From Paenibacillus endophyticus (GTDB lineage: Bacteria; Bacillota; Bacilli; Paenibacillales; Paenibacillaceae), in the NCBI RefSeq assembly GCF_014192395.1, contig NZ_JACHXW010000016.1, positions 62,001 to 126,000 on the forward strand: DNA of 64,000 nucleotides. The letters are read 5' to 3'. The position numbers and the translations under genes were made by a program. Under the pieces are notes generated by a model. It made no database searches. It saw nothing but the letters and a program-made list of their open reading frames with translations, and was not told the DNA's origin. Within the stretch, counting starts at the first letter, position 1. Every line of letters begins with the position of its first letter. Below are positions 1-8,980 of this stretch, one piece after another.

Positions 1-565
1 AATCCTGCACCCACTTCTCTTCATCGCCATCAATGGTCTGCTTATACACCGTTTTCTGCCGATGTATAAACTGTAGATGCTTTCGAATTTGCTGCTTGCT
101 CAGTGCCCGGTAAAGCGGCAATACACGGTCAAGGCTGCAAATAACCAGCGATGTTCCGATCATGACCAACAAACCGATAAACCACCAGGTTTCATACGTA
201 TGCGACAAACCTGACAAGTAATAAAGCTTGCCCGGCAATCCGTAGGTCTCTTCATAATAAACGGATGGATCGAAGTTGTTGATAAAGGTATTTTCCTGTG
301 GATAGATCGTTCCCAGCATAGCGGTCAAAAACGTAATAATGATCAAATAAATCGCGATTTTGACTGATGAGAAGAAATTCCATATCTTATCAATGTAATT
401 CGGATTGCTTTTCTGCGAACGTCGGGCCACTCCGTCATATCGCATTTCCAAAGGCAAGTCAGATTCTACATTGTTTTCGAGCGGCTTGCCGCAGCTCTCG
501 CAAAGCACGGTTCCGATTGCATTCTGATGTCCGCACTCGCACTTTGTGTTTTCAACCACTAACAC
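1..565 (-). CDS. resB: ResB, cytochrome c biogenesis protein (3' end beyond window)
   Basis: Membrane protein that works with ResC to deliver and attach haem to apocytochrome c on the outer face of the membrane. The GTG start at 565 has a GGAGG site 7 bases upstream. The first ~30 residues hold two CxxC pairs (CECG, CESCG), a zinc-ribbon-like head. A ResB-type hydrophobic segment follows (SVKIAIYLIIITFLTAMLG), then a second one (WWFIGLLVMIGTSLVICSLDR). About 188 codons are present and the C-terminal part lies beyond base 1. It sits 11 bases downstream of resA, as in resABC operons. The family call is firm. The zinc-like head is seen in some Bacillales ResB proteins, and its role is unknown to me. 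Confidence 0.88.
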   Translation of the reverse strand, partial: MLVVENTKCECGHQNAIGTVLCESCGKPLENNVESDLPLEMRYDGVARRSQKSNPNYIDKIWNFFSSVKIAIYLIIITFLTAMLGTIYPQENTFINNFDPSVYYEETYGLPGKLYYLSGLSHTYETWWFIGLLVMIGTSLVICSLDRVLPLYRALSKQQIRKHLQFIHRQKTVYKQTIDGDEEKWVQD

Positions 566-576
566 GATACAACCTC

Positions 577-1107
577 CTAAAGCTTAAGCAATCTCTCAAT
601 TCGGTCGTCAATCTCCGCTTCCGTCATCCCGCCTACTTTAATTTCCATTAACGTCCCATCGGGATTTATGAAGAAAGTAGTCGGATAAGACTTTAATCCG
701 TAGCTGCGCTCCGTCTTCCGATTAACGTCACGCAAGATTGGATAATTCAGTTCGAATCGGCGCACAAAGTTGTTGACAGTCAACGTATCCTCGCTTAAAT
801 TAATCGCAAGAATAACCAACCCTTGATCCTTCCACTTTGCATACTGTCTCTCAAACTCAGGCATTTCCTTGACGCATGGCGGGCAGAACGTTCCCCAAAA
901 GTTGACTACGACGGCCTTCCCTTCATAATCAGACAATTTTCTCGAAGTGCCTTCTAAATCGACAAGCTCAAACGCAGGCGGCTTGTCTCCTTCCTTCAAA
1001 GGGCCTTTATCATCAGCAGCAAATAAAGTAGACCCAATTGCATACCCACCTATGATCAAGACGGCAATCAGGATAACAATTTGTACCGTTTTGCGCGATT
1101 TTCCCAT
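577..1107 (-). CDS. resA: ResA, thiol-disulfide oxidoreductase
   Basis: Membrane-anchored thioredoxin-like protein that reduces the CxxCH haem-binding cysteines of apocytochrome c before haem attachment. An N-terminal anchor (IVILIAVLIIGGYAIG) is followed by a thioredoxin fold with the active site WGTFCPPC, which is CxPC as in ResA, and a cis-proline region KSYPTTFFI. I chose the ATG at 1107 (MGKSRKTV) because GGTGGTGA lies at good spacing before it. A GTG at 1122 is possible but has a weaker site. Length 176 residues, usual for ResA. It is co-transcribed with resB. Confidence 0.93.
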   Translation of the reverse strand: MGKSRKTVQIVILIAVLIIGGYAIGSTLFAADDKGPLKEGDKPPAFELVDLEGTSRKLSDYEGKAVVVNFWGTFCPPCVKEMPEFERQYAKWKDQGLVILAINLSEDTLTVNNFVRRFELNYPILRDVNRKTERSYGLKSYPTTFFINPDGTLMEIKVGGMTEAEIDDRIERLLKL

Positions 1108-1194
1108 AATTGAATTCACCACCAGCTTCTCTCTATGCAGTCACGAATATTACCATTATAACGAAAAGTCGACGGCAATTACTGCCGCCGTCGA

Positions 1195-1941
1195 TTACTT
1201 TTTATGAACTTTATGTGTCTTGCTATTTGCAATATCAAGCAATTCCTTGATTTCCACGGGCGTTAAATGACGATACTTTCCCCGGGCGAGATTTTCAAGT
1301 CCCAGCTCACCAAATCGTATCCGCTTCAGCCTTGTTACCTTGTGTCCGATTGCTTCGAACATACGGCGAACTTGGCGATTGCGTCCTTCGAATATTGTAA
1401 TGGTTATTGTTGCCTCGTTACTGTCCGTGTCCACGTCGTGGTATTCCACTTCTGCCGGAGCAGTCATGCCATCCTTCAGCTTAATACCCTTCTGAAGCTG
1501 CTCTAGCGCGGTTCCGTGAGGTACGCCTTTGACAGTTGCACGATAGGTTTTGGGTACGTGATGACTTGGATGCGTAAGCAAATTAGCAAACTCTCCATCA
1601 TTGGTTAGAAGAAGGAGACCCTCCGTATCATAATCCAATCGCCCGACCGGATAAACTCTCTCTTTGATTCCTGGCAAGAAATCGGAAACCACTTTGCGGC
1701 CCTGCGGATCCTTGGCGCTCGTGATAACCCCTTTCGATTTGTTGAGCATGAGATAGAGCTTCTTCTCGCTCCGTATCGTCTTCCCGTTAACGGTAATGAC
1801 GTCGACTGCCGGGTCTGCTTTCACGCCAAGCGTCGTTACTTTCTCACCATTAAGCTCAACCATGCCTGCCAAAATCATTTCTTCACATTTGCGACGGGAA
1901 GCGATTCCCGCAGCGGCTAATATTTTCTGTAAACGTTCCAA
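1195..1941 (-). CDS. rluB: RluB-type 23S rRNA pseudouridine synthase
   Basis: Converts a uridine of 23S rRNA near the peptidyl transferase centre to pseudouridine. An N-terminal S4 RNA-binding domain (ERLQKILAAAGIASRRKCEEMI) is followed by the RsuA/RluB catalytic motif VGRLDYDTEGLLLLTNDG with its nucleophilic aspartate, and GRNRQVRRMFEAIGH. The start is best placed at the TTG at 1941: it has GAGGTG six bases upstream and gives the usual family N-terminus. An in-frame ATG 48 bases further up has no site. The stop is about 70 bases upstream of the resA start and spmB lies just behind it. Confidence 0.9.
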   Translation of the reverse strand: MERLQKILAAAGIASRRKCEEMILAGMVELNGEKVTTLGVKADPAVDVITVNGKTIRSEKKLYLMLNKSKGVITSAKDPQGRKVVSDFLPGIKERVYPVGRLDYDTEGLLLLTNDGEFANLLTHPSHHVPKTYRATVKGVPHGTALEQLQKGIKLKDGMTAPAEVEYHDVDTDSNEATITITIFEGRNRQVRRMFEAIGHKVTRLKRIRFGELGLENLARGKYRHLTPVEIKELLDIANSKTHKVHKK

Positions 1942-1995
1942 TGCTTTCACCTCAATCTCCATCATAACGATATGACGAAGAAAGTACAAGCTTCA

Positions 1996-2547
1996 CTAGC
2001 CGAATATGTATAAGCAAATTAAAATAGCAGCAAAAAAACCGACCAGATCAGAAAATAAACCAACTTTCAGGGCATATCGTGATTTTCGAATGCCGACTGC
2101 CCCAAAATAAACGGTGAGTACATATAATGTTGTGTCCGTGCTTCCTTGTATCGTAGAAGCAATTCTGCCAATCATGGAATCAGGGCCAAAGGTTTGGATT
2201 AAATCGGTCGTAAAGGCCAAAGAGCCAGCCCCTGTTAAAGGGCGTAATATGCCAAGAGGCAGCACCTCGCTCGGTATTCCCGCCCAATCAAACAACGGTC
2301 TGACTGCCGACAGCATGAGCTCTAACGCTCCCGAAGAGCGGAACATGCTGATAGCAACCATCATACCAACAAGATGTGGAATGATATTGATGGCTGTCCC
2401 GAAGCCATCCTTCGCTCCCTCTACAAACGTTTCATAAACGGGTACTTTGCGCCTTAAAGCTGCATAAAGCGGAATAAATACGATAATTGCCGGAATCATC
2501 CATGCAGACAAGCTTGTAAATACGCTATACAACGGACTCACCCCCAA
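1996..2547 (-). CDS. spmB: SpmB, spore maturation protein B
   Basis: Integral membrane protein needed for the late loss of water from the spore core. At 183 residues it has several membrane segments (AWMIPAIIVFIPLYAAL, LVGFFAAILICLYIF) and the conserved LRPLTGAGS and IQGSTDTTLYVL stretches of the Spm/nucleoside-transporter fold. The start overlaps the end of spmA by 23 bases, so the pair is translationally coupled. The spmA-spmB-dacB order is conserved in spore formers. Confidence 0.94.
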   Translation of the reverse strand: MGVSPLYSVFTSLSAWMIPAIIVFIPLYAALRRKVPVYETFVEGAKDGFGTAINIIPHLVGMMVAISMFRSSGALELMLSAVRPLFDWAGIPSEVLPLGILRPLTGAGSLAFTTDLIQTFGPDSMIGRIASTIQGSTDTTLYVLTVYFGAVGIRKSRYALKVGLFSDLVGFFAAILICLYIFG

Positions 2548-3181
2548 CTCCTTGCGGGCTTGCTTTCATACTTGTTGACTTAGATGCTGGCGGCGCCATC
2601 GGAGGCGGCGATTTCCTTCTATACCAGCGATCCGCAAGTATGGCAGCTGAGGTCGCTACAAAAGTAGCGGCTAATGTCGTTCCGATGATTTCGGCTGGGT
2701 TAGCAGAACCGTAATTCATTCGAATAGCAATCAGCGTTGTAGGAATAATGGTAATACTTGATGTATTTAAAGCCAGAAGCGTACACATTGCAGGCGTCGC
2801 CGTCTCCGGATTTGGGTTCAGCTTCTGCAGCTCCTGCATCGCTTTAATTCCCATTGGCGTTGCAGCATTCCCTAAACCGAATAAATTCGCGCTCAAATTA
2901 CTCATGATGTAACCAATTGCCGGATGGTTGCGAGGTACGTCTGGAAACAGCTTTCTTACAAGCGGGCCCAGCATTTTTGCTAGTGTCTGCAGAAGACCAG
3001 CATCTTCGGCTATTCGCATCATTCCAAGCCAGAATACCATAATGCTAATTAATCCAAAGCTTACGGTGACGCCTGATTTGGCTCCTTCGAAGGCAGCCTG
3101 CGTCACCGCATCCATTTTCCCTGTTACCGCTGCTACAATGACACTTGCTACAATAAAAAACAGCCAAATCCAGTTTACCAT
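2525..3181 (-). CDS. spmA: SpmA, spore maturation protein A
   Basis: Membrane partner of SpmB in spore core dehydration. It is 218 residues long, with an N-terminal membrane helix (WIWLFFIVASVIVAAVTG) and the family stretches LSANLFGLGNAATPMGIKAM and LNTSSITIIPTTLIAIRMN. The proline-rich C-terminal tail (SPPPMAPPASK) is longer than in B. subtilis. It lies 68 bases downstream of dacB, in the same direction. Confidence 0.94.
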   Translation of the reverse strand: MVNWIWLFFIVASVIVAAVTGKMDAVTQAAFEGAKSGVTVSFGLISIMVFWLGMMRIAEDAGLLQTLAKMLGPLVRKLFPDVPRNHPAIGYIMSNLSANLFGLGNAATPMGIKAMQELQKLNPNPETATPAMCTLLALNTSSITIIPTTLIAIRMNYGSANPAEIIGTTLAATFVATSAAILADRWYRRKSPPPMAPPASKSTSMKASPQGVGGESVV

Positions 3182-3249
3182 TTTGGTCGCCTCCCCAAGC
3201 TACGCAATACAAGTCCGTTTCAACCAGCGTCTCCCGCGCCTAGCTGAAT

Positions 3250-4440
3250 TCAGTGCATAAATAAGGCATCCAGCACTTTTACTATAGAACTCATCATTAT
3301 GTCACTTCCGCCTTGATGGTCTGCTTTTTGAAACTCGGCTAAGGATTGAAGCGCTTTTGGTGATTTTGAAGACTGCTCGAGCTTTGGACTTGCCAGATCA
3401 TACACAGGTACTGAACCAATAAGTCGATCGCCCATATACCATTCGAGCAAACCTCGCTCGCCAAAGGTCGACCGAATAGAATCAACATTGTGAAGCACTA
3501 ATCGAGATTGAACGCCGTCCGTTTCATTATCAGCGATCGGATATTTGAAGGATTGTCCAATCGTGTAAGGGTAACCGGCTATTTGCTGACCTTTAACTGC
3601 AATTTCTTGAAGCGGATAATGCTTAAAGCCCCAGTCGAGCATCTTCCGATGGTCGGACCAGTCATCGCCGTCATTAATCGTTACTGCTGCTAATTGTTGG
3701 CCATCTCTCGTCGCCGAGCTTACAAGGCAGCGGAGTGATTTTTTGGTGTAACCGGTTTTAACGCCGTCTGCGCCTTCATACATGGAAAGCATTTTGTTTT
3801 TATTCGTATAGCTGTATTCCCATTTTTCATGCGGGTTTGGCACCTTTTTGACGCGTGTGCTTACAATTTCAGCAAACACATCATTTTTCAGAGCATATGC
3901 GGTAAGCTTGGCCAAATCATTCGCTGACGAATAATGCCCATCTTCGTCCAAGCCATGCGGATTTTTAAATTGGGTATGCGTAAGTCCAAGGAACGCTGCT
4001 TTCTCATTCATCAGGTGTACGAAGCCTTCTTCTGATCCCCCTACATGCTCCGCAATAGCCGTTGCTGCATCATTGCCGGATCTTAGCATAAGCCCGTACA
4101 GCATATGAAGCAGGCTCATTTCTTCGCCTAGCTGAAGATAGATTGAAGATCCTTCTTTGCCAACCGCACGCTTGCTGGTTTTCACCATGTCGGTCAGCTT
4201 GCCATTATCAATAGCTACAATAGCTGTCATAATTTTAGTTAAGCTTGCAATGCGCATCGAGGTATCGCCGTTGCTGCTGTAGATTAAACGGCCGCTCTCT
4301 ACATCAATCAATGCCGAGCCCTTGGCATTCGTGTAGAGCGCGCTCGGATTTGCAGTTGCATTCTCTAGACTGCTTGTCCCAATCAGTAAAGCAAGCATAA
4401 GCCAAAGCGCAACGATTTTTCGCATATAGCCGACATGCAT
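3250..4440 (-). CDS. dacB: DacB, sporulation D-alanyl-D-alanine carboxypeptidase
   Basis: Penicillin-binding protein 5*, which trims D-alanine from cortex peptidoglycan and so limits cross-linking. A signal peptide (MRKIVALWLMLALLIGTSS) is followed by the serine-peptidase motifs ASLTKIMTA (SxxK), SGNDAATA (SxN) and DGVKTGYTKKS (KTG). The ATG at 4440 is favoured because GGAGAGGGG lies about 11 bases upstream and the signal peptide then sits at the N-terminus. A further in-frame ATG lies at 4509. It heads the dacB-spmA-spmB set. A paralogue, dacF, lies at 17,984-19,183. Confidence 0.92.
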   Translation of the reverse strand: MHVGYMRKIVALWLMLALLIGTSSLENATANPSALYTNAKGSALIDVESGRLIYSSNGDTSMRIASLTKIMTAIVAIDNGKLTDMVKTSKRAVGKEGSSIYLQLGEEMSLLHMLYGLMLRSGNDAATAIAEHVGGSEEGFVHLMNEKAAFLGLTHTQFKNPHGLDEDGHYSSANDLAKLTAYALKNDVFAEIVSTRVKKVPNPHEKWEYSYTNKNKMLSMYEGADGVKTGYTKKSLRCLVSSATRDGQQLAAVTINDGDDWSDHRKMLDWGFKHYPLQEIAVKGQQIAGYPYTIGQSFKYPIADNETDGVQSRLVLHNVDSIRSTFGERGLLEWYMGDRLIGSVPVYDLASPKLEQSSKSPKALQSLAEFQKADHQGGSDIMMSSIVKVLDALFMH

Positions 4441-4546
4441 GTTCGTTCTTGCCCCTCTCCTAGCGATAGTAGATAAAGCCTGTGTCTCTTTCAGTATATG
4501 CTTGTACATCTTGCTCTAGACGAAAACAGCCAACAAAAAATGAAAA

Positions 4547-4565
4547 ACTGCCCTCTCGGGCAGTT
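4547..4565 (-). terminator. Rho-independent terminator after ytfJ
   Basis: An 8-bp perfect stem (AACTGCCC/GGGCAGTT) with a TCTC/GAGA loop is followed on the minus strand by TTTTCATTTTTTG. It starts 4 bases past the ytfJ stop. Confidence 0.85.
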
Positions 4566-4568
4566 ATG

Positions 4569-5048
4569 TCATAAGAGGTGATCGTTAGTGTCCACATGTC
4601 CGCTAATTACGGTTGGTGACGGATCAACATATGCAGTCGTGCTGGACGGCTGTTTCATCATGGATTGCAGCTTATCAAACACATGCGGAGCTGAATCGAT
4701 AACACGCTCCAGCAAATGCGTTTGATTGTCGAGCGGTACAATTTTCACGCCATGCGTACCAACTACGAGAAAGGCGATTGGCGTTATGGATACGCCGCCC
4801 CCGCTTCCCCCGCCGAATGGCATAGCAACTGAAGCATGCTGCGCATCGGATTGGTTTTTATGATCGACGTCATCCAGCCGTATGTCGCTGCCTCCTGCTA
4901 CAAATCCGAAGCCAACCTTTGAGATCGGCATAATGATGCTTCCGTCCGGCGTTTGAACAGGGTCGCCAACAATCGTATTGACGTCAACCATTTCTTTAAT
5001 ATTTTCCATTGCGGTTTGCATTAAGCCTTGAATAGGATGTTCTGCCAT
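4569..5048 (-). CDS. ytfJ: YtfJ/GerW-family spore protein
   Basis: Small forespore protein of the GerW family, linked to spore germination in Bacillus. It is 159 residues, with the conserved TIVGDPVQTPDGSIIMPISK segment, then FGFVAGG, and a glycine-rich stretch FGGGSGGG before a hydrophobic strand. I chose the ATG at 5048, which follows GGAGGCG at good spacing and gives the standard N-terminus MAEHPIQ. The upstream codons overlap the DUF2953 gene. A terminator follows directly. Confidence 0.9.
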   Translation of the reverse strand: MAEHPIQGLMQTAMENIKEMVDVNTIVGDPVQTPDGSIIMPISKVGFGFVAGGSDIRLDDVDHKNQSDAQHASVAMPFGGGSGGGVSITPIAFLVVGTHGVKIVPLDNQTHLLERVIDSAPHVFDKLQSMMKQPSSTTAYVDPSPTVISGHVDTNDHLL

Positions 5049-5713
5049 GCTTTGACGCCTCCTTTCATCTTTCTCATCCGAACCAAAAGCTGAAGTCCGG
5101 CAAGAATAGCATAACCGAAGCGGATTTGTGCTATGCATGACCACTCGGTCGTGAAAGCGGTTCGTTGATAAATCGGCTGAACTTTCATTTGAGGCTCAGC
5201 TTGCAGCTTTACCATCTGCGATATCAACCCGATAATCGAAGTTTTTACGGACCATACCAATCCCGTTGACATCGCTGTCCACATCGCATCGCCAGTGCCA
5301 ACCGAGGTATGCCACTTCCACTCCAATAGGCGAACCTTTGTCAGTGTTTTTCTAGCCCAGCCCGTCAGATTGCGTGTCATTTCCAGCAGATGCTTTAACT
5401 TATCGATCCCAGATACCACCTTATCCGCATCGATATCCTTGTTAAACTCTTTCCACGTATTGATGCCTGCGCTCGTTTTCGAGACCTCTTCCTTTAGTTG
5501 GACCGATGTACCGGTAAATTGAATAATCGGCACTTTCAAGGTATAACGGATGATTCCAAAAAGTGCTTTTATGTTCACTTCAGCGTCATCATTATGCCCA
5601 ATTCTCTGCAAATGTCCTTTTATGACAACTTGAGAGCTTAGTACCATTATTAAAATGAGCAAAAAAAAGAGACTGGCCGCCGTCATCCAACCGTAAGGGT
5701 AACTGAGCATCAT
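5021..5713 (-). CDS. DUF2953 membrane protein (YtfI-like)
   Basis: A protein of 230 residues with an N-terminal membrane helix (ASLFFLLILIMVLSSQVVI) and the DUF2953 core, including GTGDAMWTAMSTGLVWSVK and IAQIRFGYAILAGL. Its role is unknown. In Bacillus it sits next to ytfJ, as here, where the two genes overlap by 28 bases. It is 59 bases downstream of scpB, so it may extend the scpA-scpB transcript. Confidence 0.85.
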   Translation of the reverse strand: MMLSYPYGWMTAASLFFLLILIMVLSSQVVIKGHLQRIGHNDDAEVNIKALFGIIRYTLKVPIIQFTGTSVQLKEEVSKTSAGINTWKEFNKDIDADKVVSGIDKLKHLLEMTRNLTGWARKTLTKVRLLEWKWHTSVGTGDAMWTAMSTGLVWSVKTSIIGLISQMVKLQAEPQMKVQPIYQRTAFTTEWSCIAQIRFGYAILAGLQLLVRMRKMKGGVKAWQNILFKA

Positions 5714-5771
5714 GATGCTTCCTCCGTTTCCCTAATATGGGTTGAATATAGTATGACCCGGCGGCCAAATC

Positions 5772-6374
5772 TCATTCTTTAATTTCTTCAATTGTCATTT
5801 GCTTGCCGTCCAAACGCTCGAATAACAGCTGCGTCTGCTCCTCTAACGCATCGTCGATATCGACATTGCCAGGCTCTGGCAGCTCTTTAATGGAGGGTAA
5901 TCCGAAATAATCAAGAAATGATTTCGTTGTACCATATAAGATTGGCCGTCCGATTTGTTCTGCTCGGCCTACTTCTTCGATTAAATCCTTGGAGACGAGC
6001 GACTGTATCGCACGGTCGCTCTTTACACCGCGAATTTCTTCAATTGATATTCTCGTTATGGGCTGTCGATAAGCTACGATGGAGAGCGTCTCGAGCGCAG
6101 CCTGCGAGAGCTGTGAACGAGTTGGCGTGTAGGCCATCCTCTCAAAATAAGGCGCATGCTCCAAATGTGTAGTTAATCGATAGGACGCCGCAACCTCCGC
6201 AATCTGTATGCCTCGTCCCTCGCGCTCCAGATCCCGCTGCAAATCATATACGAGATCCGATGCAAGATCAGCATCCAGCTCCAAAATATCCGCCAGCTGC
6301 CGTTTAGTCAAGCCTTCATCGCCTGCCATGAAAAGCAGACCCTCAATAATCGTCTTCAACTTCTGATAATCCAC
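5772..6374 (-). CDS. scpB: ScpB, segregation and condensation protein B
   Basis: Winged-helix dimer that binds ScpA and SMC to form condensin, needed for origin segregation. The stretches YQKLKTIIEGLLFMAGDEGLT and LETLSIVAYRQPITRISIEEIRG are diagnostic. The GTG at 6374 is preferred because GGAGAGGAGAG precedes it and VDYQ is a usual start. An ATG at 6416 would add 14 residues. Either way it overlaps the end of scpA. Confidence 0.94.
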   Translation of the reverse strand: MDYQKLKTIIEGLLFMAGDEGLTKRQLADILELDADLASDLVYDLQRDLEREGRGIQIAEVAASYRLTTHLEHAPYFERMAYTPTRSQLSQAALETLSIVAYRQPITRISIEEIRGVKSDRAIQSLVSKDLIEEVGRAEQIGRPILYGTTKSFLDYFGLPSIKELPEPGNVDIDDALEEQTQLLFERLDGKQMTIEEIKE

Positions 6375-7122
6375 TTTGTGACGACTCTCCTCTCCAATGA
6401 ATAACGATGTCGTCAAAGAGCTGGTGTTGAAAGCAACGAATATGCTTCATCTTCATCAGCTCCAGAATCGCGAGAAAAGTGACTACGATTTCATGCCTGT
6501 CCATATTTTCACGAATGAGCCGAGAAAAACGAACCGTTTCAAACTGCTTCAGCACATCGACGATATCCCGGATCCGATCCTTGACCGAAATCTCATCCCG
6601 TTGAATCGTTGATACGACATTCCGCCTTGCAGCCCGGCGCAGCGCCTTCTGAAAAGCCGAAATTAAGTCGGAGAGGTGGACGCCCTCTACCGGATTCACC
6701 TTTTCTTCCTTCATAAAAGGCGACATATCCTCCGGCTCGCGCGAATAGACGAGGCTGCGCTCGACTTCTTTCTCGCGCAGCTGCTCGGCAATTTGCTTGA
6801 ACTTTCGATATTCTACGAGCTTCTGAATGAGCTCGTCTCTCGGATCGAGCCCGTCATCGGGCCAATCCTCGTAATCATCCTCAAATACGGGGGGCTTCGG
6901 AAGAAGCTGCTTGCTTTTTATCGCCAAGAGAGTAGCCGCCATCACTAGAAACTCACTTGTTACCTCTAGCTCCAGCTCCTTCATCGCATGCAAGTAATCC
7001 ATATATTGAATCGTTATCTCGCTGATAGATACTTCATGGATATCGATCTCGGCTTTGTCGATCAAGTGAAGCAATAGATCAAGCGGCCCCTCAAAAGAAT
7101 CCAGCTTATAAAGCACCGACAC
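6343..7122 (-). CDS. scpA: ScpA, segregation and condensation protein A
   Basis: Kleisin subunit that bridges the SMC heads. The N-terminal stretch LDSFEGPLDLLLHLIDKAEIDI and the C-terminal winged helix (VVTFLAILELMKM) are the two SMC-binding ends of kleisins. The length of 259 residues is normal. It overlaps scpB by about 32 bases. Confidence 0.95.
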   Translation of the reverse strand: MSVLYKLDSFEGPLDLLLHLIDKAEIDIHEVSISEITIQYMDYLHAMKELELEVTSEFLVMAATLLAIKSKQLLPKPPVFEDDYEDWPDDGLDPRDELIQKLVEYRKFKQIAEQLREKEVERSLVYSREPEDMSPFMKEEKVNPVEGVHLSDLISAFQKALRRAARRNVVSTIQRDEISVKDRIRDIVDVLKQFETVRFSRLIRENMDRHEIVVTFLAILELMKMKHIRCFQHQLFDDIVIHWRGESSQSGLSEVEDDY

Positions 7123-7157
7123 TTACATTTCCTCCCGCCTAGCCTTATCTTCGCTGC

Positions 7158-7628
7158 TTAGCCTTGCAATTGTTTAGTCAAATTCGCCATTTCAATCGCA
7201 CTGGCAGCTGCTTCGTACCCTTTGTTGCCCGCTTTCGTTCCGGCGCGCTCGATCGCTTGCTCAATTGAATCCACCGTAAGCACGCCGAAAATGGTTGGCA
7301 CGCCTGTTTTTAGCGCAATCGCAGCAACACCTTTTGCCGCCTCGTTGCAAACAAAATCGAAATGCGGAGTTGAACCGCGAATAACCGCACCAAGCGTTAT
7401 GACCGCATCATATTTGCCGCTTTCGGCCATTTTTTGAGCGATTAGCGGTATTTCGAACGCGCCTGGAACCCAAGCAACCTCAACATCGGAATCCTGTGCG
7501 CCATGTCGTTTGAATGCATCAAGGGCGCCTCCAAGCAGCTTGCTCGAAATAAACTCATTGAAACGTCCTACTACTACTCCGTATTTTAAACCTTCCGATA
7601 CTAAATGTCCCTCATAAATTCGTGTCAT
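7158..7628 (-). CDS. ribH: RibH, lumazine synthase
   Basis: Condenses 5-amino-6-ribitylaminouracil with dihydroxybutanone phosphate to give 6,7-dimethyl-8-ribityllumazine, the penultimate riboflavin step, in a 60-subunit capsid. Motifs are VVGRFNEFISSKLL, WVPGAFEIPLIAQ and VITLGAVIRGSTPHFDFVCNE with the catalytic histidine. It is the last gene of the rib operon. The length of 156 residues is normal. Confidence 0.96.
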   Translation of the reverse strand: MTRIYEGHLVSEGLKYGVVVGRFNEFISSKLLGGALDAFKRHGAQDSDVEVAWVPGAFEIPLIAQKMAESGKYDAVITLGAVIRGSTPHFDFVCNEAAKGVAAIALKTGVPTIFGVLTVDSIEQAIERAGTKAGNKGYEAAASAIEMANLTKQLQG

Positions 7629-7671
7629 TTGTCATCTTCCTCTCGTTATTTTAAATGATGTAGTCGTTTTT

Positions 7672-8907
7672 TTAAATGATGTAGTCAATATCTTCAAAGC
7701 TGAGCAAATGTCCCAGCTTGGATTTCTTCGTTCTCAGGTAGCTTTTGTTGTCTTCCTTCGTTTCCATCTGAATCGGTACGCGTTCCACTACCTCAAGGCC
7801 ATAGCCCTCAAGACCTTTGATTTTACGCGGATTGTTGGTCATCAACCGCATCTGACGGACGCCAAGATCCTTCAGAATTTGCGCGCCTATTCCATAATCG
7901 CGCAAATCGGCCGGAAAGCCAAGCTTTAAATTTGCATCTACCGTATCAAGGCCCTGCTCCTGAAGCTCGTAAGCCTTCAGCTTGTTGATAAGACCGATCC
8001 CTCTTCCCTCTTGGCGCATGTAGAGAAGAACGCCGCTGCCAGCTTCCTCGATCTGCCTAAGCGCAGCCTCCAGCTGTGGTCCGCAGTCGCAACGATGAGA
8101 ATGGAATACATCGCCGGTCAGGCATTCGGAATGCACCCTCACAAGCACTGGAACATCCGCATTGATCTCGCCTTTAACAAGTGCGATATGCTCTTTATTA
8201 TCAACGAAATTAGTATAGGCAATCGCACGAAATGTTCCGAAATCAGTAGGAAGCTTGACGTCGACTGCACGCTCAACCAGTTTTTCCTTCGCATTGCGAT
8301 ATTGAATCAGCTCTTGAATCGTAATGAGCTTTAGATTGTGTTTTTCTTTGAAAACCAGCAAATCAGGCAGCCGAGCCATCGTTCCGTCTTCATTGATAAT
8401 TTCGCAAATCGCGCCTGCTGGCTCAGAGCCGCACATAATGGCTAGATCGATCGCTGCTTCTGTATGCCCAGCACGGCGCAGCACGCCTCCTGATTTCGCA
8501 ATCAAAGGAAAAATATGACCAGGCCTGCGGAAATCAGAAGCCTTGGTCGACGGATCGATAAGCGCCTTCACTGTTTGTGATCGTTCATAGGCTGAGATTC
8601 CTGTCGTCGTTCCTACAAAATCGACGGATACCGTGAAAGCCGTGCCATGGTAATCCGTGTTATGCGTAACCATTGGCGGCAAATCCAGCTGCTCTGCACG
8701 CTCCTGAGTAATGGGAACACATACAAGCCCTCTAGCCTCTGTAATCATGAAATTAATGACCTCGGGCGTCGTACGGTCCGCCAAGGCGATCAGGTCGCCT
8801 TCATTCTCGCGATCCTCGTCATCAACGACAATAATCGGCTTGCCTTGCTTCAGATCTTCCAGCGCATCTTCGATTTTATCAAATGGATTGTTCTCTATTT
8901 GCTCCAT
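7672..8907 (-). CDS. ribBA: RibBA, bifunctional DHBP synthase / GTP cyclohydrolase II
   Basis: Supplies both precursors of riboflavin. Residues ~1-200 form the DHBP synthase (VVDDEDRENEGDLI, RPGHIFPLIAKSGGVLRRAGHTEA). Residues ~205-411 form GTP cyclohydrolase II with zinc ligands in HSECLTGDVFHSHRCDCG and the loop MRQEGRGIGL. The length of 411 is typical of fused RibBA. The last codons and stop (GACTACATCATTTAA) recur once just after the stop. Confidence 0.96.
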   Translation of the reverse strand: MEQIENNPFDKIEDALEDLKQGKPIIVVDDEDRENEGDLIALADRTTPEVINFMITEARGLVCVPITQERAEQLDLPPMVTHNTDYHGTAFTVSVDFVGTTTGISAYERSQTVKALIDPSTKASDFRRPGHIFPLIAKSGGVLRRAGHTEAAIDLAIMCGSEPAGAICEIINEDGTMARLPDLLVFKEKHNLKLITIQELIQYRNAKEKLVERAVDVKLPTDFGTFRAIAYTNFVDNKEHIALVKGEINADVPVLVRVHSECLTGDVFHSHRCDCGPQLEAALRQIEEAGSGVLLYMRQEGRGIGLINKLKAYELQEQGLDTVDANLKLGFPADLRDYGIGAQILKDLGVRQMRLMTNNPRKIKGLEGYGLEVVERVPIQMETKEDNKSYLRTKKSKLGHLLSFEDIDYII

Positions 8908-8980
8908 ATGGAATTCCCTCCTTTGTGACTATTATGCTTGTATACCTGTTCAAAGCTGTGTTCGCCTGTTGGCTTAAGGC

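Noticed and set aside
947..1207. Plus-strand frames opposite resA, rluB, spmA/B and other host genes
   Set aside because: They are mirror frames of strongly conserved genes, lack ribosome sites, and show no family features.
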